A stretch of DNA of 64,000 bases from JBAXTZ01 sp041666525 (GCA_041666525.1 JBAYGT010000011.1:1-64000); one strand, 5' to 3'. Counted from the first letter of the stretch, positions 9,149-17,101 are shown. The notes: generated by a model from the letters alone, not told the origin. Made by a program: numbers and translations.

Positions 9149-9159
9149 TCTGGTATAAG
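9149..9159 (+). promoter_or_regulatory. Possible extended -10 promoter of the accessory cassette
   Basis: TGGTATAAG fits an extended -10 element (TGnTATAAT). No convincing -35 is seen at the usual distance. It lies about 10 bp before a terminator-like hairpin, so a transcript starting here would meet the hairpin almost at once. Confidence 0.35.
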
Positions 9160-9169
9160 ATAAATAGAA

Positions 9170-9206
9170 GCTCTGCAACATCTCACGTTGCGGGGCTTAT
9201 TTTTTT
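9170..9206 (+). terminator. Promoter-proximal terminator/attenuator in the leader of the accessory cassette
   Basis: GCTCTGCAAC (9170-9179) pairs with GTTGCGGGGC (9187-9196), followed by TTATTTTTTT. It stands only 20 bp before the start codon of the first cassette gene, with AAAGGAGG right after it. It is therefore probably an attenuator or an entry barrier rather than the end of an upstream gene, since no plus-strand gene lies upstream. Confidence 0.7.
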
Positions 9207-9225
9207 ATGCAAAGGAGGAACCATA

Positions 9226-9300
9226 ATGCTGGCAATTGCATATCTGCTCGTCAAGAGCATCTACAAAATCGGCTCGCTCTATTATGAATACTGCCGCTGA
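9226..9300 (+). CDS. Micropeptide, 24 residues, hydrophobic (first gene of accessory cassette)
   Basis: The ATG at 9226 follows a strong ribosome site (AAAGGAGG, 9211-9218). The product MLAIAYLLVKSIYKIGSLYY... has a short hydrophobic, tyrosine-rich helix and ends in EYCR. It is too short for family assignment. The strong ribosome site and its place at the head of a tightly packed operon support translation. It could be a leader peptide linked to the preceding hairpin or a small membrane peptide. Confidence 0.5.
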   Translation: MLAIAYLLVKSIYKIGSLYYEYCR

Positions 9301-9332
9301 TTATGAATCTGCAACCGAAGGAGGATCACCGC

Positions 9333-9812
9333 GTGTATTTTGACCACACCATTCTCAAACGGCACTTCAACATGCTAAATGACATATCTGCTAAGTCTGC
9401 AGGTGAACTTGCTCATTTCACCACAGTTGCACTTGATTACGTCCGCCACGTCATCAAGAGCGAACAGACGCTGGAAAACCTGCGCGACAATATTACCGGT
9501 TCCGGTAGCCGGTCGGACTTTCAGTATGAACGCAAACGCTACTACGACTTGCGCCGCAATCTGCACGACCATGTAATTGCTGCCGGTCTGTCACTAAACC
9601 GGGCGCTGGCTAATGAAGATTTGCCGATTTTTGACGCAGACACACGCGATAACTGGGCGGAAATAGCGGTGCATCTGTTCGTCCGGGCAAATCATTCTGC
9701 CAATTTGCAAGAATTAATCCACTTTCTCAACCTCGGCTATCCGCGGCTATTTTCGGAAAAACATCCGCAAAGCATTTACGACACCTACTACGAAGGAGGC
9801 TCAAAACAATGA
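9333..9812 (+). CDS. Hypothetical protein of the accessory cassette
   Basis: I chose the GTG at 9333 because AAGGAGG lies 7 bp upstream; the ATG at 9303 would place this site inside the gene. The protein has 159 residues, is mostly helical by composition, with charged heptad-like stretches (TLENLRDNITG, YERKRYYDLRRNLHDHV) and no membrane segment. I do not recognise it. The stop overlaps the next start as ATGA, so it is translationally coupled to the micropeptide at 9809. Its neighbours are recombination-type genes, so a role in DNA processing or its control is possible but not shown by the sequence. Confidence 0.75.
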   Translation: MYFDHTILKRHFNMLNDISAKSAGELAHFTTVALDYVRHVIKSEQTLENLRDNITGSGSRSDFQYERKRYYDLRRNLHDHVIAAGLSLNRALANEDLPIFDADTRDNWAEIAVHLFVRANHSANLQELIHFLNLGYPRLFSEKHPQSIYDTYYEGGSKQ

Positions 9813-9922
9813 TTAACCTGTTACTCACCATCGCGATCCGTGTACTTGATGCGGTTAGCGATCATCTACTGCGCAAAGACAAACGCGACTGGTTTAATTG
9901 GAACGGGAGGGACGAAGAATGA
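9809..9922 (+). CDS. Micropeptide, 37 residues, amphipathic
   Basis: The ATG at 9809 follows GAAGGAGG (9792-9799) by 9 bp. The product starts with a hydrophobic stretch (MINLLLTIAIRVLDAV) and ends in a charged tail (LLRKDKRDWFNWNGRDEE). It overlaps the genes on both sides by ATGA junctions (9809-9812 and 9919-9922), so it bridges the unknown protein and the DUF932 gene in a continuous coupled reading. That makes real translation likely, even if the peptide itself serves mainly to deliver ribosomes to the next gene. Confidence 0.55.
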   Translation: MINLLLTIAIRVLDAVSDHLLRKDKRDWFNWNGRDEE

Positions 9923-11028
9923 AGCAATCGATGAATTTAGCCGAGCTGGCGCGTGAACTGCGCTGTCAGTCTTTGCAGAAAAAAGACTATGTCGTTGATA
10001 CCCGCAGCCTGAATTTTGAATCGAAACAGTTGCCGGTCATCAATCCATCGATACCGGCAAAAACAATCAGCCGGTTAACGTTTATGCCGACTGAAAATGC
10101 CATGAAACCGCAGGAATATGTTGTCACCGAGAACACCCACCGGCAAATGGCTTCGCGGCTGGATATCCCCTGGAAATACTATGAAACGATGTTAAGCCAC
10201 TCACCCGAACTTCTTGACCGTAACGTCAACCACTGGCTGCATGCACATCCCGAACGGCGCATGATCAGAACAATGGATCGCAGCGCCAGAGCATTTTTAT
10301 CCGACCGTTACCGCAGGCTGGACAATTACGACTTAGCCGAGTCAGTGCTGCCGGTACTGGCACAGATGCGCAATGCCGAAGTAATATCCTGCGATTTGTC
10401 GCCGGAAAAGATGTATATCAAAGTCATACACAAGGAATTATCGCTTGAAGTTGCAGCTGGCGATGTAGTTCAGGCCGGTATTGTCATTTCAAACTCCGAA
10501 GTCGGTTTAGGCAGTCTAAGAGTAGAACCGCTGGTCTACCGTCTGGTTTGCACAAACGGTCTTATTGCCCGTGACTTCTCGCAAAAGCGTTACCACGTTG
10601 GAAAGACGTTAGCTAATGACAGCGATGCCTACGAATTGTATTCCGATGCCACAATCGCTGCCGATGACAAAGCCTTCTTCCTGAAAGTCCAGGACACCGT
10701 TCGGGCTTCCATCGATAAAGCCAAATTCGAGCTGATCGTTAACCGGCTGCGCGATACCCGCGACGGGCGCATCGAATGCAGCCCCATCCAGTCTGTTGAA
10801 GCGTTAGCCTCCCGCTTACTGATTAGCGCCGATGAACAAGATAGTGTTCTGCGGCATTTAATCGAGGGCAGAGATTTGTCGGCATATGGACTGATTAACG
10901 CTGTTACCCACGCTTCCCAAACATTGAACAATTATGAACGCGCCACAACTTTCGAACGCTTTGGCGGTCAAATGCTCGCGATGCCAAAAACCGATTGGCG
11001 CGATATTCTCTATGGGAAGGCGGCGTAA
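9919..11028 (+). CDS. DUF932 (phage/plasmid-like) protein
   Basis: The protein has 369 residues from the ATG at 9919, preceded by GGGAGG. The N-terminal region, the RAFLSDRYRRLDNYDLAESVLP segment, and the later VRVEPLVYRLVCTNGLI-like block (SLRVEPLVYRLVCTNGLI) are hallmarks of the DUF932 family found on plasmids, phages and integrative elements. Its biochemical role is not established. It begins inside the stop of the upstream micropeptide gene and is followed by another micropeptide and an ATPase of the Sak4 type. The mobile-element flavour of the family marks this cassette as accessory DNA. Confidence 0.85.
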   Translation: MKQSMNLAELARELRCQSLQKKDYVVDTRSLNFESKQLPVINPSIPAKTISRLTFMPTENAMKPQEYVVTENTHRQMASRLDIPWKYYETMLSHSPELLDRNVNHWLHAHPERRMIRTMDRSARAFLSDRYRRLDNYDLAESVLPVLAQMRNAEVISCDLSPEKMYIKVIHKELSLEVAAGDVVQAGIVISNSEVGLGSLRVEPLVYRLVCTNGLIARDFSQKRYHVGKTLANDSDAYELYSDATIAADDKAFFLKVQDTVRASIDKAKFELIVNRLRDTRDGRIECSPIQSVEALASRLLISADEQDSVLRHLIEGRDLSAYGLINAVTHASQTLNNYERATTFERFGGQMLAMPKTDWRDILYGKAA

Positions 11029-11032
11029 GTAT

Positions 11033-11104
11033 ATGAGTATGGGTTGGGTAATCTTAATCGGACTGGCAGTATGGTATCTTACTAGAAAATACGGCAGAAA
11101 ATGA
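11033..11104 (+). CDS. Micropeptide, 23 residues, single membrane helix
   Basis: The ATG at 11033 gives MSMGWVILIGLAVWYLTRKYGRK: one hydrophobic helix followed by a basic tail, the classic layout of a small inner-membrane peptide with its C-terminus inside. GGAAGG lies upstream within the end of the DUF932 gene, whose stop is only 4 bp away. It is short, so coding status is moderate, but the composition is not that of random sequence. Confidence 0.45.
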   Translation: MSMGWVILIGLAVWYLTRKYGRK

Positions 11105-11209
11105 AAATGGCTAAAATCGGTTTGACACCAATGAACAAAATTGGCTGCAGCCATGTTTTCGCCTACTGAGGACGATTCAAAAACGACGTCAAGAAAGGAT
11201 AAACACATC

Positions 11210-12247
11210 ATGAATAATTCCAACAATCTCAACACTTTTACATTCAAGACAGCCGAGCGAAAAAGAGCCAAACTTAGATTGGCGATGTCCGGGCCCAGTG
11301 GTTCCGGTAAAACTTATTCCGCGTTATTAATTGCATCGGGCATCGCGCCGTGGCAAAAAATCGCCGTTATCGATACCGAACACTCTTCATCGGAACTGTA
11401 TGCAAATCTTGGCAACTACTCTGTTCTTACATTGACCCCGCCTTATGACCCGCTTCGCTATGTTGAGGCAATTAAGGCTGCTGAATTAGCAGGCTTCGAG
11501 GTCCTGATAATCGATAGCTTATCTCATGCCTGGGCGGGCGAAGGCGGCATTTTGGACCAGCAAGGTAAAGCTACCGACACCAAATACCGAGGCAACTCCT
11601 TCTCAGCCTGGCGGGAATTTACACCGAAGCATAACGCACTTGTCGAAGCGATGCTAAATGCCAATATGCACATAATCGCGACTACCCGCAGTAAAACGGA
11701 ATATTCACTGGTCGACGAGAACGGTAAGAAGCTGGTGAAGAAATTAGGACTCGCACCAGTACAAAGGGATGGTTTGGAATACGAGTTCACCGTTGCAATG
11801 GAGTTGTCGGCTGATCACACCGCTATTGCTTCCAAAGACCGTACTTCTATCTTCGACGGTAAATATTTCAAACCAAGTAAGCAGGTCGGCGAGCGTTTGC
11901 TGCACTGGCTGAATAATAACGGCAATGTCATACCAGCTGAAAGCTATTCCGCGAACTTGGCGGAAGTCATACCAGCTAATATCCCTCTGCCACCGGATGA
12001 TAACACGCTGGCCGACGAATTTCGCGTCTTGAACTGTGAACTTAAAGCCAGCCAGAGCGGCAGGCGGATTATTCGGCTCAGTTTGATGGGGAGAACTGAC
12101 AATATCACTGCTTGGTCGGACGATTTGGAGTTGCTGCAACTCAAGACCGGCGCCAAGATTGAAGCCAACTTATCGAAAAAGAATAACGCCTGGATGCTGG
12201 ACACATACAGAGGTGTGGGTGCACTTGAAGCAGGGCTGGCTGCGTAA
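11210..12247 (+). CDS. RecA-like ATPase of the phage Sak4 / AAA_24 type
   Basis: The protein has 345 residues from the ATG at 11210, with AAAGGA upstream; the frame can be extended to 11141 without a ribosome site. Walker A is GPSGSGKT (residues 28-35) and Walker B is VLIIDSLSHAW. The KNA-type sequence ISRHNALVEAML-like region (FTPKHNALVEAML) and HIIATTRSKTEY are typical of phage nucleotide-binding proteins related to Sak4 single-strand annealing/RecA-like ATPases. The C-terminal ~100 residues after the ATPase core are variable and of unknown role. It likely drives or assists recombination. The stop overlaps the next start by one base (TAATG), coupling it to the nuclease gene. Confidence 0.85.
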   Translation: MNNSNNLNTFTFKTAERKRAKLRLAMSGPSGSGKTYSALLIASGIAPWQKIAVIDTEHSSSELYANLGNYSVLTLTPPYDPLRYVEAIKAAELAGFEVLIIDSLSHAWAGEGGILDQQGKATDTKYRGNSFSAWREFTPKHNALVEAMLNANMHIIATTRSKTEYSLVDENGKKLVKKLGLAPVQRDGLEYEFTVAMELSADHTAIASKDRTSIFDGKYFKPSKQVGERLLHWLNNNGNVIPAESYSANLAEVIPANIPLPPDDNTLADEFRVLNCELKASQSGRRIIRLSLMGRTDNITAWSDDLELLQLKTGAKIEANLSKKNNAWMLDTYRGVGALEAGLAA

Positions 12248-13344
12248 TGGAAAAGCTGTACGTCTCCTATTCCAAACTTAAACTGTTCGACGACTGCAAA
12301 GCGGCTTATGCCTACAAATACATTCTCGAACGTCCGGAAGCTAAAAATGAAGCGTTATTAATCGGCAAGGCAGTTCATGAGGCGATAGCGAATATTATCG
12401 GCGGTATGGATATCGGACTGGCGGCTACCAATGCGGCTGTCAGTCAGGGCATTGCCGACAAAATCGATTGTGTTGCCGAACTGGCAAATCAAGAAGCGGT
12501 TCGCGAAATACAACACGGCAATGTGGAATATCCATTTTCCCTGCCGCTGGTTAAAGACGGCAGTATTGTTGTGGAGGGCATTATCGACTACTGGAAAAGC
12601 TTTGATGATGGCGCGTTACATCTGCTGGACTGGAAAACCAACCGAATCAAATATCATCCGTTGGATAATGACCAACTTGGGCTTTATGCCTGGGCGTTGC
12701 AGGAACTTACCGGAGTCAAAGAAGTCTATGCAGAGCTAATCTTCCTCAGACACGGCGATCAACGAAATGTCACCTGCCATAACTACAGCCGCGGTGAAGG
12801 CATATCACTGGCCAAGCTTTGGGCTACCGAAACGGCGTTATTGCTGCAGGAAATGACTGAAAAGTGGGATAATGCTAATAATGTTGATCCGTTGGTAGTC
12901 TTTCAGCCAAAGTGCGGCAGCCATTGTTTGCATTGCGGGTTTGCTCACGATTGTGTACATGGCAAACAGTTCGATTGGCTGAGTGTCGGTAGCGAAGCTG
13001 ATGCCAAGATTGTGGCTATCGAAACATTACGGCTGGAAGCGGCGCTAGACAATCTAAAAACAATGCTCAAGGATTATGTCAACAAACATGGTTCACTATC
13101 GGTCGATGGCCAGCGATTTGACTTTGGCACATCACAATCGTGGTCTTTCCCGCCGGAAAACATGAAGAAGCTGGCCAAATATCTTTCAGAGAAGAATATC
13201 GACATTCTCGAATATGCTACATTCGCCAGCGACGGAATCAAAAAACTTGGCTTGTCAAACGATGAGCTAGAACAGTTCGGAAAGCTAAAAACAACCAAAG
13301 TGTTCCGGCACAGCAAAGAGGATGAGGTAATTTATGCAGCGTAA
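12247..13344 (+). CDS. PD-(D/E)XK nuclease, Cas4/RecB-like, with cysteine cluster
   Basis: The protein has 365 residues. The N-terminus SYSKLKLFDDCKAAYAYKYI is typical of the RecB/Cas4/AddB-C nuclease family. Motifs include the His of GKAVHEAI, the Asp of GIIDYW and LLDWKTN, which matches the D-x-K core, followed by QLGLYAWAL (QxxxY motif). Around residues 222-238 a cluster CxxxCxxC...C (CGSHCLHCGFAHDC) could bind an iron-sulfur cluster, as in Cas4 and AddB. There are no cas1/cas2 genes or repeats nearby, so a CRISPR role is not indicated. Coupling to the Sak4-like ATPase suggests end-processing for recombination. Confidence 0.88.
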   Translation: MEKLYVSYSKLKLFDDCKAAYAYKYILERPEAKNEALLIGKAVHEAIANIIGGMDIGLAATNAAVSQGIADKIDCVAELANQEAVREIQHGNVEYPFSLPLVKDGSIVVEGIIDYWKSFDDGALHLLDWKTNRIKYHPLDNDQLGLYAWALQELTGVKEVYAELIFLRHGDQRNVTCHNYSRGEGISLAKLWATETALLLQEMTEKWDNANNVDPLVVFQPKCGSHCLHCGFAHDCVHGKQFDWLSVGSEADAKIVAIETLRLEAALDNLKTMLKDYVNKHGSLSVDGQRFDFGTSQSWSFPPENMKKLAKYLSEKNIDILEYATFASDGIKKLGLSNDELEQFGKLKTTKVFRHSKEDEVIYAA

Positions 13345-13395
13345 AACTGTGGCAAAATGCCGGGTAGTGCTGTATTGACCGTTGCAACTAAAAAA

Positions 13396-13437
13396 GGGCT
13401 GCGATGTGAGAATTGGTATTCCCGTCGCAGTCCTTTG
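13396..13437 (+). terminator. Hairpin in the leader of the RadC-like gene (attenuator-like)
   Basis: GGGCTGCGA (13396-13404) pairs with TCGCAGTCC (13425-13433) with one G-T pair, followed by TTTGCTT. It stands directly before the ribosome site of the RadC-like gene and resembles the hairpin placed before the first gene of the cassette. Its T-run is weak, so it may be a partial attenuator or an mRNA-stabilising stem. Confidence 0.4.
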
Positions 13438-13452
13438 CTTATGGAGGTTAAT

Positions 13453-13887
13453 TTGAAGCCGTCTAAATATGCTGTCCGGCTGGTGAAAGAAAGCCGCAGC
13501 AGTTACATTCCCCAACCGATTATCAAGCCAGCGGATGTTACCGACTTTCTCAAACGGATGCTAACTGATTCGCCGCAGGAAAAACTGATTGCTCTGCACC
13601 TTAACGGCAAAAACGAGATAACCGGCTACAACATAATCTCGGTTGGGTTGATGGACAGATCGCTGGTGCATCCTCGCGAGACGTTTCAAGCGGCGATCTT
13701 ATCGAATGCTGCCGCGATTATCTTGGCGCATAACCACCCGTCCGGACAGCTTGTTCCCAGTGATGAAGACCGCAAAATAACTAATCGGCTTCGAAATGCC
13801 GGTGAACTAATCGGAATACAGCTGCTTGACCATGTAATAGTAACATGTCGCGGTTACTACAGTTTTAAGGAGCATGGGGAGTTGTAG
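13453..13887 (+). CDS. RadC/JAB-domain (JAMM metalloprotein-like) protein
   Basis: I prefer the TTG at 13453 because GGAGG ends 5 bp upstream; an in-frame ATG at 13441 overlaps that site. The product is 144 residues and consists of the JAB domain alone, without the helix-hairpin-helix part of chromosomal RadC. The metal-binding motif HNHPSGQLVPSDED and the following LLDHVIV are complete. Short RadC proteins of this kind are common on plasmids, phages and genomic islands. Their function is unknown; the name stems from an old DNA-repair assignment. It closes the accessory cassette. Confidence 0.9.
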   Translation: MKPSKYAVRLVKESRSSYIPQPIIKPADVTDFLKRMLTDSPQEKLIALHLNGKNEITGYNIISVGLMDRSLVHPRETFQAAILSNAAAIILAHNHPSGQLVPSDEDRKITNRLRNAGELIGIQLLDHVIVTCRGYYSFKEHGEL

Positions 13888-14406
13888 CCGGGTATATAAA
13901 AAATGAGCTGCACTAATTTAGCGCTCGCTCTTTTTTAGGAAACGATTATTTTTGGCTTTTGACGATAATTCTAACTGGCTACGGATAATTTTTTACTGTA
14001 ATTTTAGTGATTTTTTACGATTTTTAACTCGGATGAAGATTGAGTCGTCCGGTTTTCCAGATGCCCGCAAAACTCAAATGTGAAGGTTTTGGATGCATCC
14101 TGAATGACGTCAATACTCCAAAATAATATTTTTGAATTCCATGCAAATATTTCGAAAAAGTTGAAATATTTTTCTCCGGCTGATTAAAAACGCCATATAT
14201 ATACGCATGCGCTACAAAATATAACGCTTAATAATTTTTCAAGATTGTTTTCTAATATTATTCCGATTGATTTCTATTGGGAAATCATTGGGAAATAATA
14301 GAACACTTCTACTTTGCTGTGCGCCGATCCATCTTGCCTGTTGGAGTTTTCAGCATGCATTCAAAAATTCAGTTTTGATTATAAATCAGCATGCTGTGAC
14401 AAGCAA
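13888..14406. other. AT-rich non-coding stretch between the accessory cassette and groEL
   Basis: No gene is supported here. A weak hairpin (GAGC...GCTC) followed by TTTTTT at about 13904-13937 could end the cassette transcript. The stretch also holds a 9-9-9 inverted repeat (14145-14171), an 11-bp direct repeat of ATTGGGAAAT at 14276-14285 and 14287-14296, and CAGCATGC at about 14351 and 14388. It may contain the right end of the inserted DNA, but no attachment site or integrase is visible. Confidence 0.5.
14145..14171. repeat. Perfect 9-bp inverted repeat with 9-bp spacer
   Basis: AAATATTTC (14145-14153), then nine bases, then GAAATATTT (14163-14171). The geometry is like an operator (the CIRCE element has the same 9-9-9 layout) but the sequence is different and very AT-rich. 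No promoter or gene start is close enough to assign a role. Confidence 0.4.
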
Positions 14407-14440
14407 GAAAAAACCCGCGATGAATATTATTCATCGCGGG
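14407..14440 (-). terminator. groL: Rho-independent terminator of groES-groEL
   Basis: On the minus strand the 12-bp stem CCCGCGATGAAT / ATTCATCGCGGG with a 3-base loop is followed by TTTTTTCTTG. It lies 14 bp after the groEL stop. Confidence 0.9.
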
Positions 14441-14454
14441 TAAGTAAGCAAAGC

Positions 14455-16089
14455 TTACATCATTCCGTCCATTCCGCCCATTCCACCCATTCCAGGATGC
14501 GGCATCGACGACTTGTCTTTTTCCGGTTTATCGGCAACAAGCGCCTCGGTTGTCAACACCATCGCTGATATTGAAGCTGCATTTTGCAGAGCAGAACGCG
14601 TAACTTTCGCCGGATCGACAATACCGGCTGCAATCATGTCGACATATTTTTCAGTCAAAGCATTAAAGCCTATGCCACGGGCAGTTTTTTTCACTTCTTC
14701 AACAACTACTGAACCTTCCAATCCGGCATTGTTAGCGATCTGACGAAGTGGTTCTTCAATAGCGCGACGCACTATTCTTACACCGGTCATTACATCGCCG
14801 GTTTCATCAATTGCGTCGAGCGCGCCTTGAATGTCGATAAACGTCACACCACCACCGGCAACTATGCCTTCTTCAACTGCGGCGCGTGTTGCGTTCAAAG
14901 CGTCTTCAATGCGATGTTTTTTCTCTTTCATCTCAACTTCAGTAGCCGCACCGACTTGGATAACAGCCACACCACCAGACAGCTTAGCTAACCGCTCTTG
15001 CAATTTTTCTTTATCGAAATCTGAAGTAGTATCTTCGATTTGCGCCTTAATTTGGTTAACGCGTTTTTTGATTTCGTCTTTTGCGCCAACACCGTCAACA
15101 ATAGTCGTGTCTTCTTTGGCAACGCGCACTTGACGGGCACGGCCAAGATCGGTTATCTCAACGCTGTCCAGTTTTCGGCCCAGTTCCTCGGTAATAACGC
15201 TAGCCCCAGTCAAGATTGCAATATCTTCCAACATGGCTTTACGACGATCGCCAAAACCAGGCGCTTTAACAGCAACAGCTTTGAAGGTTCCGCGCAATTT
15301 GTTTACTACTAGCGTAGCCAGAGCCTCACCATCAATGTCTTCAGCAATGATCAGCAATTCTTTACCCATTTGAACCACTTTTTCCAAAGTCGGTAACAAA
15401 TCAGCAATCGCACTGATTTTTTTATCAGTAATAAGAATCAACGGATCATTCAATACCGCTTCCATTTTATCTGCGTCGGTAATCATGTAAGGAGAAATAT
15501 AACCACGATCAAACATCATTCCTTCGACAACTTCCATATCAGTTTTCATCGTCTTAGATTCTTCGACAGTGATAACCCCATCCTTACCGACTTTTTCCAT
15601 AGCTTCAGCGATAAGACCGCCAATTGACTCGTCTGCGGCCGAAATCGAAGCAACCTGCGCTATTGACTCTTTGCTCTCGACTTTGCGTGCAGTTTTACGA
15701 ATTTCTTCTACCAATACGATTACAGCTTTTTCAATACCACGCTTAAGCATCATCGGATTAGCGCCCGCAGCAACATTGCGCATACCTTCGTGAATCATCG
15801 CTTGTGCCAAAATCGTAGCCGTTGTAGTGCCGTCTCCGGCGATATCGTTAGTTTTGGTGGCAACTTCTTTTACTAATTGCGCTCCCATATTTTCATACGG
15901 ATCTTCCAAATCAATTTCGCGCGCAATGGTAACGCCATCATTAGTAATAGTCGGTGCGCCGAATTTTTTTTCCAAAACCACGTTACGTCCCTTAGGACCA
16001 AGTGTTACTTTTACAGTGTTTGCCAGTGCATTTACGCCACGCTCTAACGAGCGGCGTGCTTCTTCATCAAAACATATCATTTTAGCCAT
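14455..16089 (-). CDS. groL: Chaperonin GroEL (60 kDa)
   Basis: The protein has 544 residues, the normal GroEL length. It folds proteins in an ATP-driven double ring with GroES as lid, in the cytoplasm. Visible family blocks are the N-terminal TLGPKGRNVVLEKKFGAPTITNDGVTIA, the ATPase motif GDGTTTATIL, and the C-terminal flexible tail rich in Gly-Met (GGMGGMDGMM). It follows groES with a 17 bp gap carrying GGAGG. The operon is headed by a sigma-A promoter and a CIRCE operator. No second copy is in the window. Confidence 0.99.
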   Translation of the reverse strand: MAKMICFDEEARRSLERGVNALANTVKVTLGPKGRNVVLEKKFGAPTITNDGVTIAREIDLEDPYENMGAQLVKEVATKTNDIAGDGTTTATILAQAMIHEGMRNVAAGANPMMLKRGIEKAVIVLVEEIRKTARKVESKESIAQVASISAADESIGGLIAEAMEKVGKDGVITVEESKTMKTDMEVVEGMMFDRGYISPYMITDADKMEAVLNDPLILITDKKISAIADLLPTLEKVVQMGKELLIIAEDIDGEALATLVVNKLRGTFKAVAVKAPGFGDRRKAMLEDIAILTGASVITEELGRKLDSVEITDLGRARQVRVAKEDTTIVDGVGAKDEIKKRVNQIKAQIEDTTSDFDKEKLQERLAKLSGGVAVIQVGAATEVEMKEKKHRIEDALNATRAAVEEGIVAGGGVTFIDIQGALDAIDETGDVMTGVRIVRRAIEEPLRQIANNAGLEGSVVVEEVKKTARGIGFNALTEKYVDMIAAGIVDPAKVTRSALQNAASISAMVLTTEALVADKPEKDKSSMPHPGMGGMGGMDGMM

Positions 16090-16106
16090 TATAAATTTCC
16101 TCCGTG

Positions 16107-16391
16107 TTATTCAACGACCGCGAGAATATCGCGTTCGCTCAAAATTAAGTAGTCTACGCCATCAAACTTAACTTCAGTACCACCGTACTTAGAAAAAATA
16201 ACTTTGTCACCGGCTTTTACATCCAATGCAACTTTCGTACCGTTTTCCAAAGTCTTTCCAGTACCGACCGCTACAACTTCAGCTTCCGACGGCTTCTCTT
16301 TAGCTGTGTCCGGCAGTACAATACCGCTCTTGGTTATGTCTTCACGCGCCATCGCTTTGACAAGAACTCTGTCTCCTAAAGGCCTAATCAT
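16107..16391 (-). CDS. groS: Co-chaperonin GroES (10 kDa)
   Basis: The protein has 94 residues and a full-length GroES fold: MIRPLGDRVLVK start, mobile loop (KSGIVLPDTAKEKPSE), roof region and the VIFSKYGGTEVKFDG block before the C-terminal ILSERDILAVV. It caps GroEL. It is the first gene of the groESL operon and starts at ATG 16391 with AGGAGG upstream. Confidence 0.99.
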   Translation of the reverse strand: MIRPLGDRVLVKAMAREDITKSGIVLPDTAKEKPSEAEVVAVGTGKTLENGTKVALDVKAGDKVIFSKYGGTEVKFDGVDYLILSERDILAVVE

Positions 16392-16438
16392 GGATAAAAA
16401 TCCTCCTTAAATTTATGAAAATAATTTCATTCACTTTG

Positions 16439-16465
16439 TTAGCACTCATCATTTTAGAGTGCTAA
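16439..16465. promoter_or_regulatory. CIRCE operator (HrcA binding site) of groESL
   Basis: A perfect TTAGCACTC - 9 bp - GAGTGCTAA inverted repeat lies 12 bp downstream of the -10 box and before the groES ribosome site. HrcA represses heat-shock operons through this element. The hrcA gene itself is not in the window. Confidence 0.97.
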
Positions 16466-16476
16466 TCACAGCTCAT

Positions 16477-16504
16477 ATTATAGTACATCTTTTGTTATTG
16501 TCAA
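16477..16504 (-). promoter_or_regulatory. Sigma-A promoter of groESL
   Basis: On the minus strand TTGACA is followed after 16 bp by a perfect TATAAT, directly upstream of the CIRCE element. Confidence 0.9.
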
Positions 16505-16561
16505 TAGACAAAATAAAAAAATCCGCCCTTTATTCTGAACGGATTTGTTTATCATTGCATT

Positions 16562-17077
16562 TTATTTTTCAATTAAATCATCGGTACGGCCGATTGGTTC
16601 GCTCAAATCAATTTCACCCAACACTTCCAACAACTTACCGTTCACGGCTATTCGTATTGCATTCACTCCGTTAAACTCAGTCAACGTGTTCGCCAGTGAC
16701 GCAACAAGCAACATCTGGCCGCTTGAACCAAGCTGACTCTTCACTGCCTTTAAGGCATCGTTAAAATCAACTATCGCTACGCCGTTAACAATCTTAACTC
16801 CCAGACATTTTACACCTTGAGGAAATAAACTTTGAGCGCCGTCACGTTTTGAACCGGCGATCAACAAATCGACTGCAGATTGCATCGCCCGATTATCGTG
16901 AGTTATTTCACGTTTTTCAGCAACAACCTTCGTCAAATCTTTAGTAGCAAAATACAAGACCACTTGCTCAGACGTCGGTTTTACCGTCCTGTTATCGACA
17001 TTTTTAGCTGAATCACTAAAACAACCGGCAACAAGTAACGTAGATACTATCACGCACAGCACCAACAGCTTTTTCAT
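16562..17077 (-). CDS. GerMN-domain lipoprotein
   Basis: The protein has 171 residues from the ATG at 17077 (GGAAAGG 8 bp upstream); a TTG at 17083 is less likely. The signal peptide ends in a lipobox (LLVAGC), so it should be lipid-anchored at the outer face of the inner membrane. The rest is one GerMN domain (VVLYFATKD... LFPQGVKCLGVKIVNGVAIVDFN... LTEFNGVNAIRIAVNGK). This domain is named after the spore-germination protein GerM but is widespread in non-sporulating bacteria too. It lies 24 bp after the cell-wall amidase gene, on the same strand, which suggests a cell-envelope role. Confidence 0.88.
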   Translation of the reverse strand: MKKLLVLCVIVSTLLVAGCFSDSAKNVDNRTVKPTSEQVVLYFATKDLTKVVAEKREITHDNRAMQSAVDLLIAGSKRDGAQSLFPQGVKCLGVKIVNGVAIVDFNDALKAVKSQLGSSGQMLLVASLANTLTEFNGVNAIRIAVNGKLLEVLGEIDLSEPIGRTDDLIEK

Positions 17078-17101
17078 TAACAATACCTTTCCAATGATCG
17101 A

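Noticed and set aside
12247..13344. Cas4-like nuclease as sign of a CRISPR-Cas locus
   Set aside because: No repeats with regular spacers and no other cas genes are found in the window; the neighbours are recombination-type genes.
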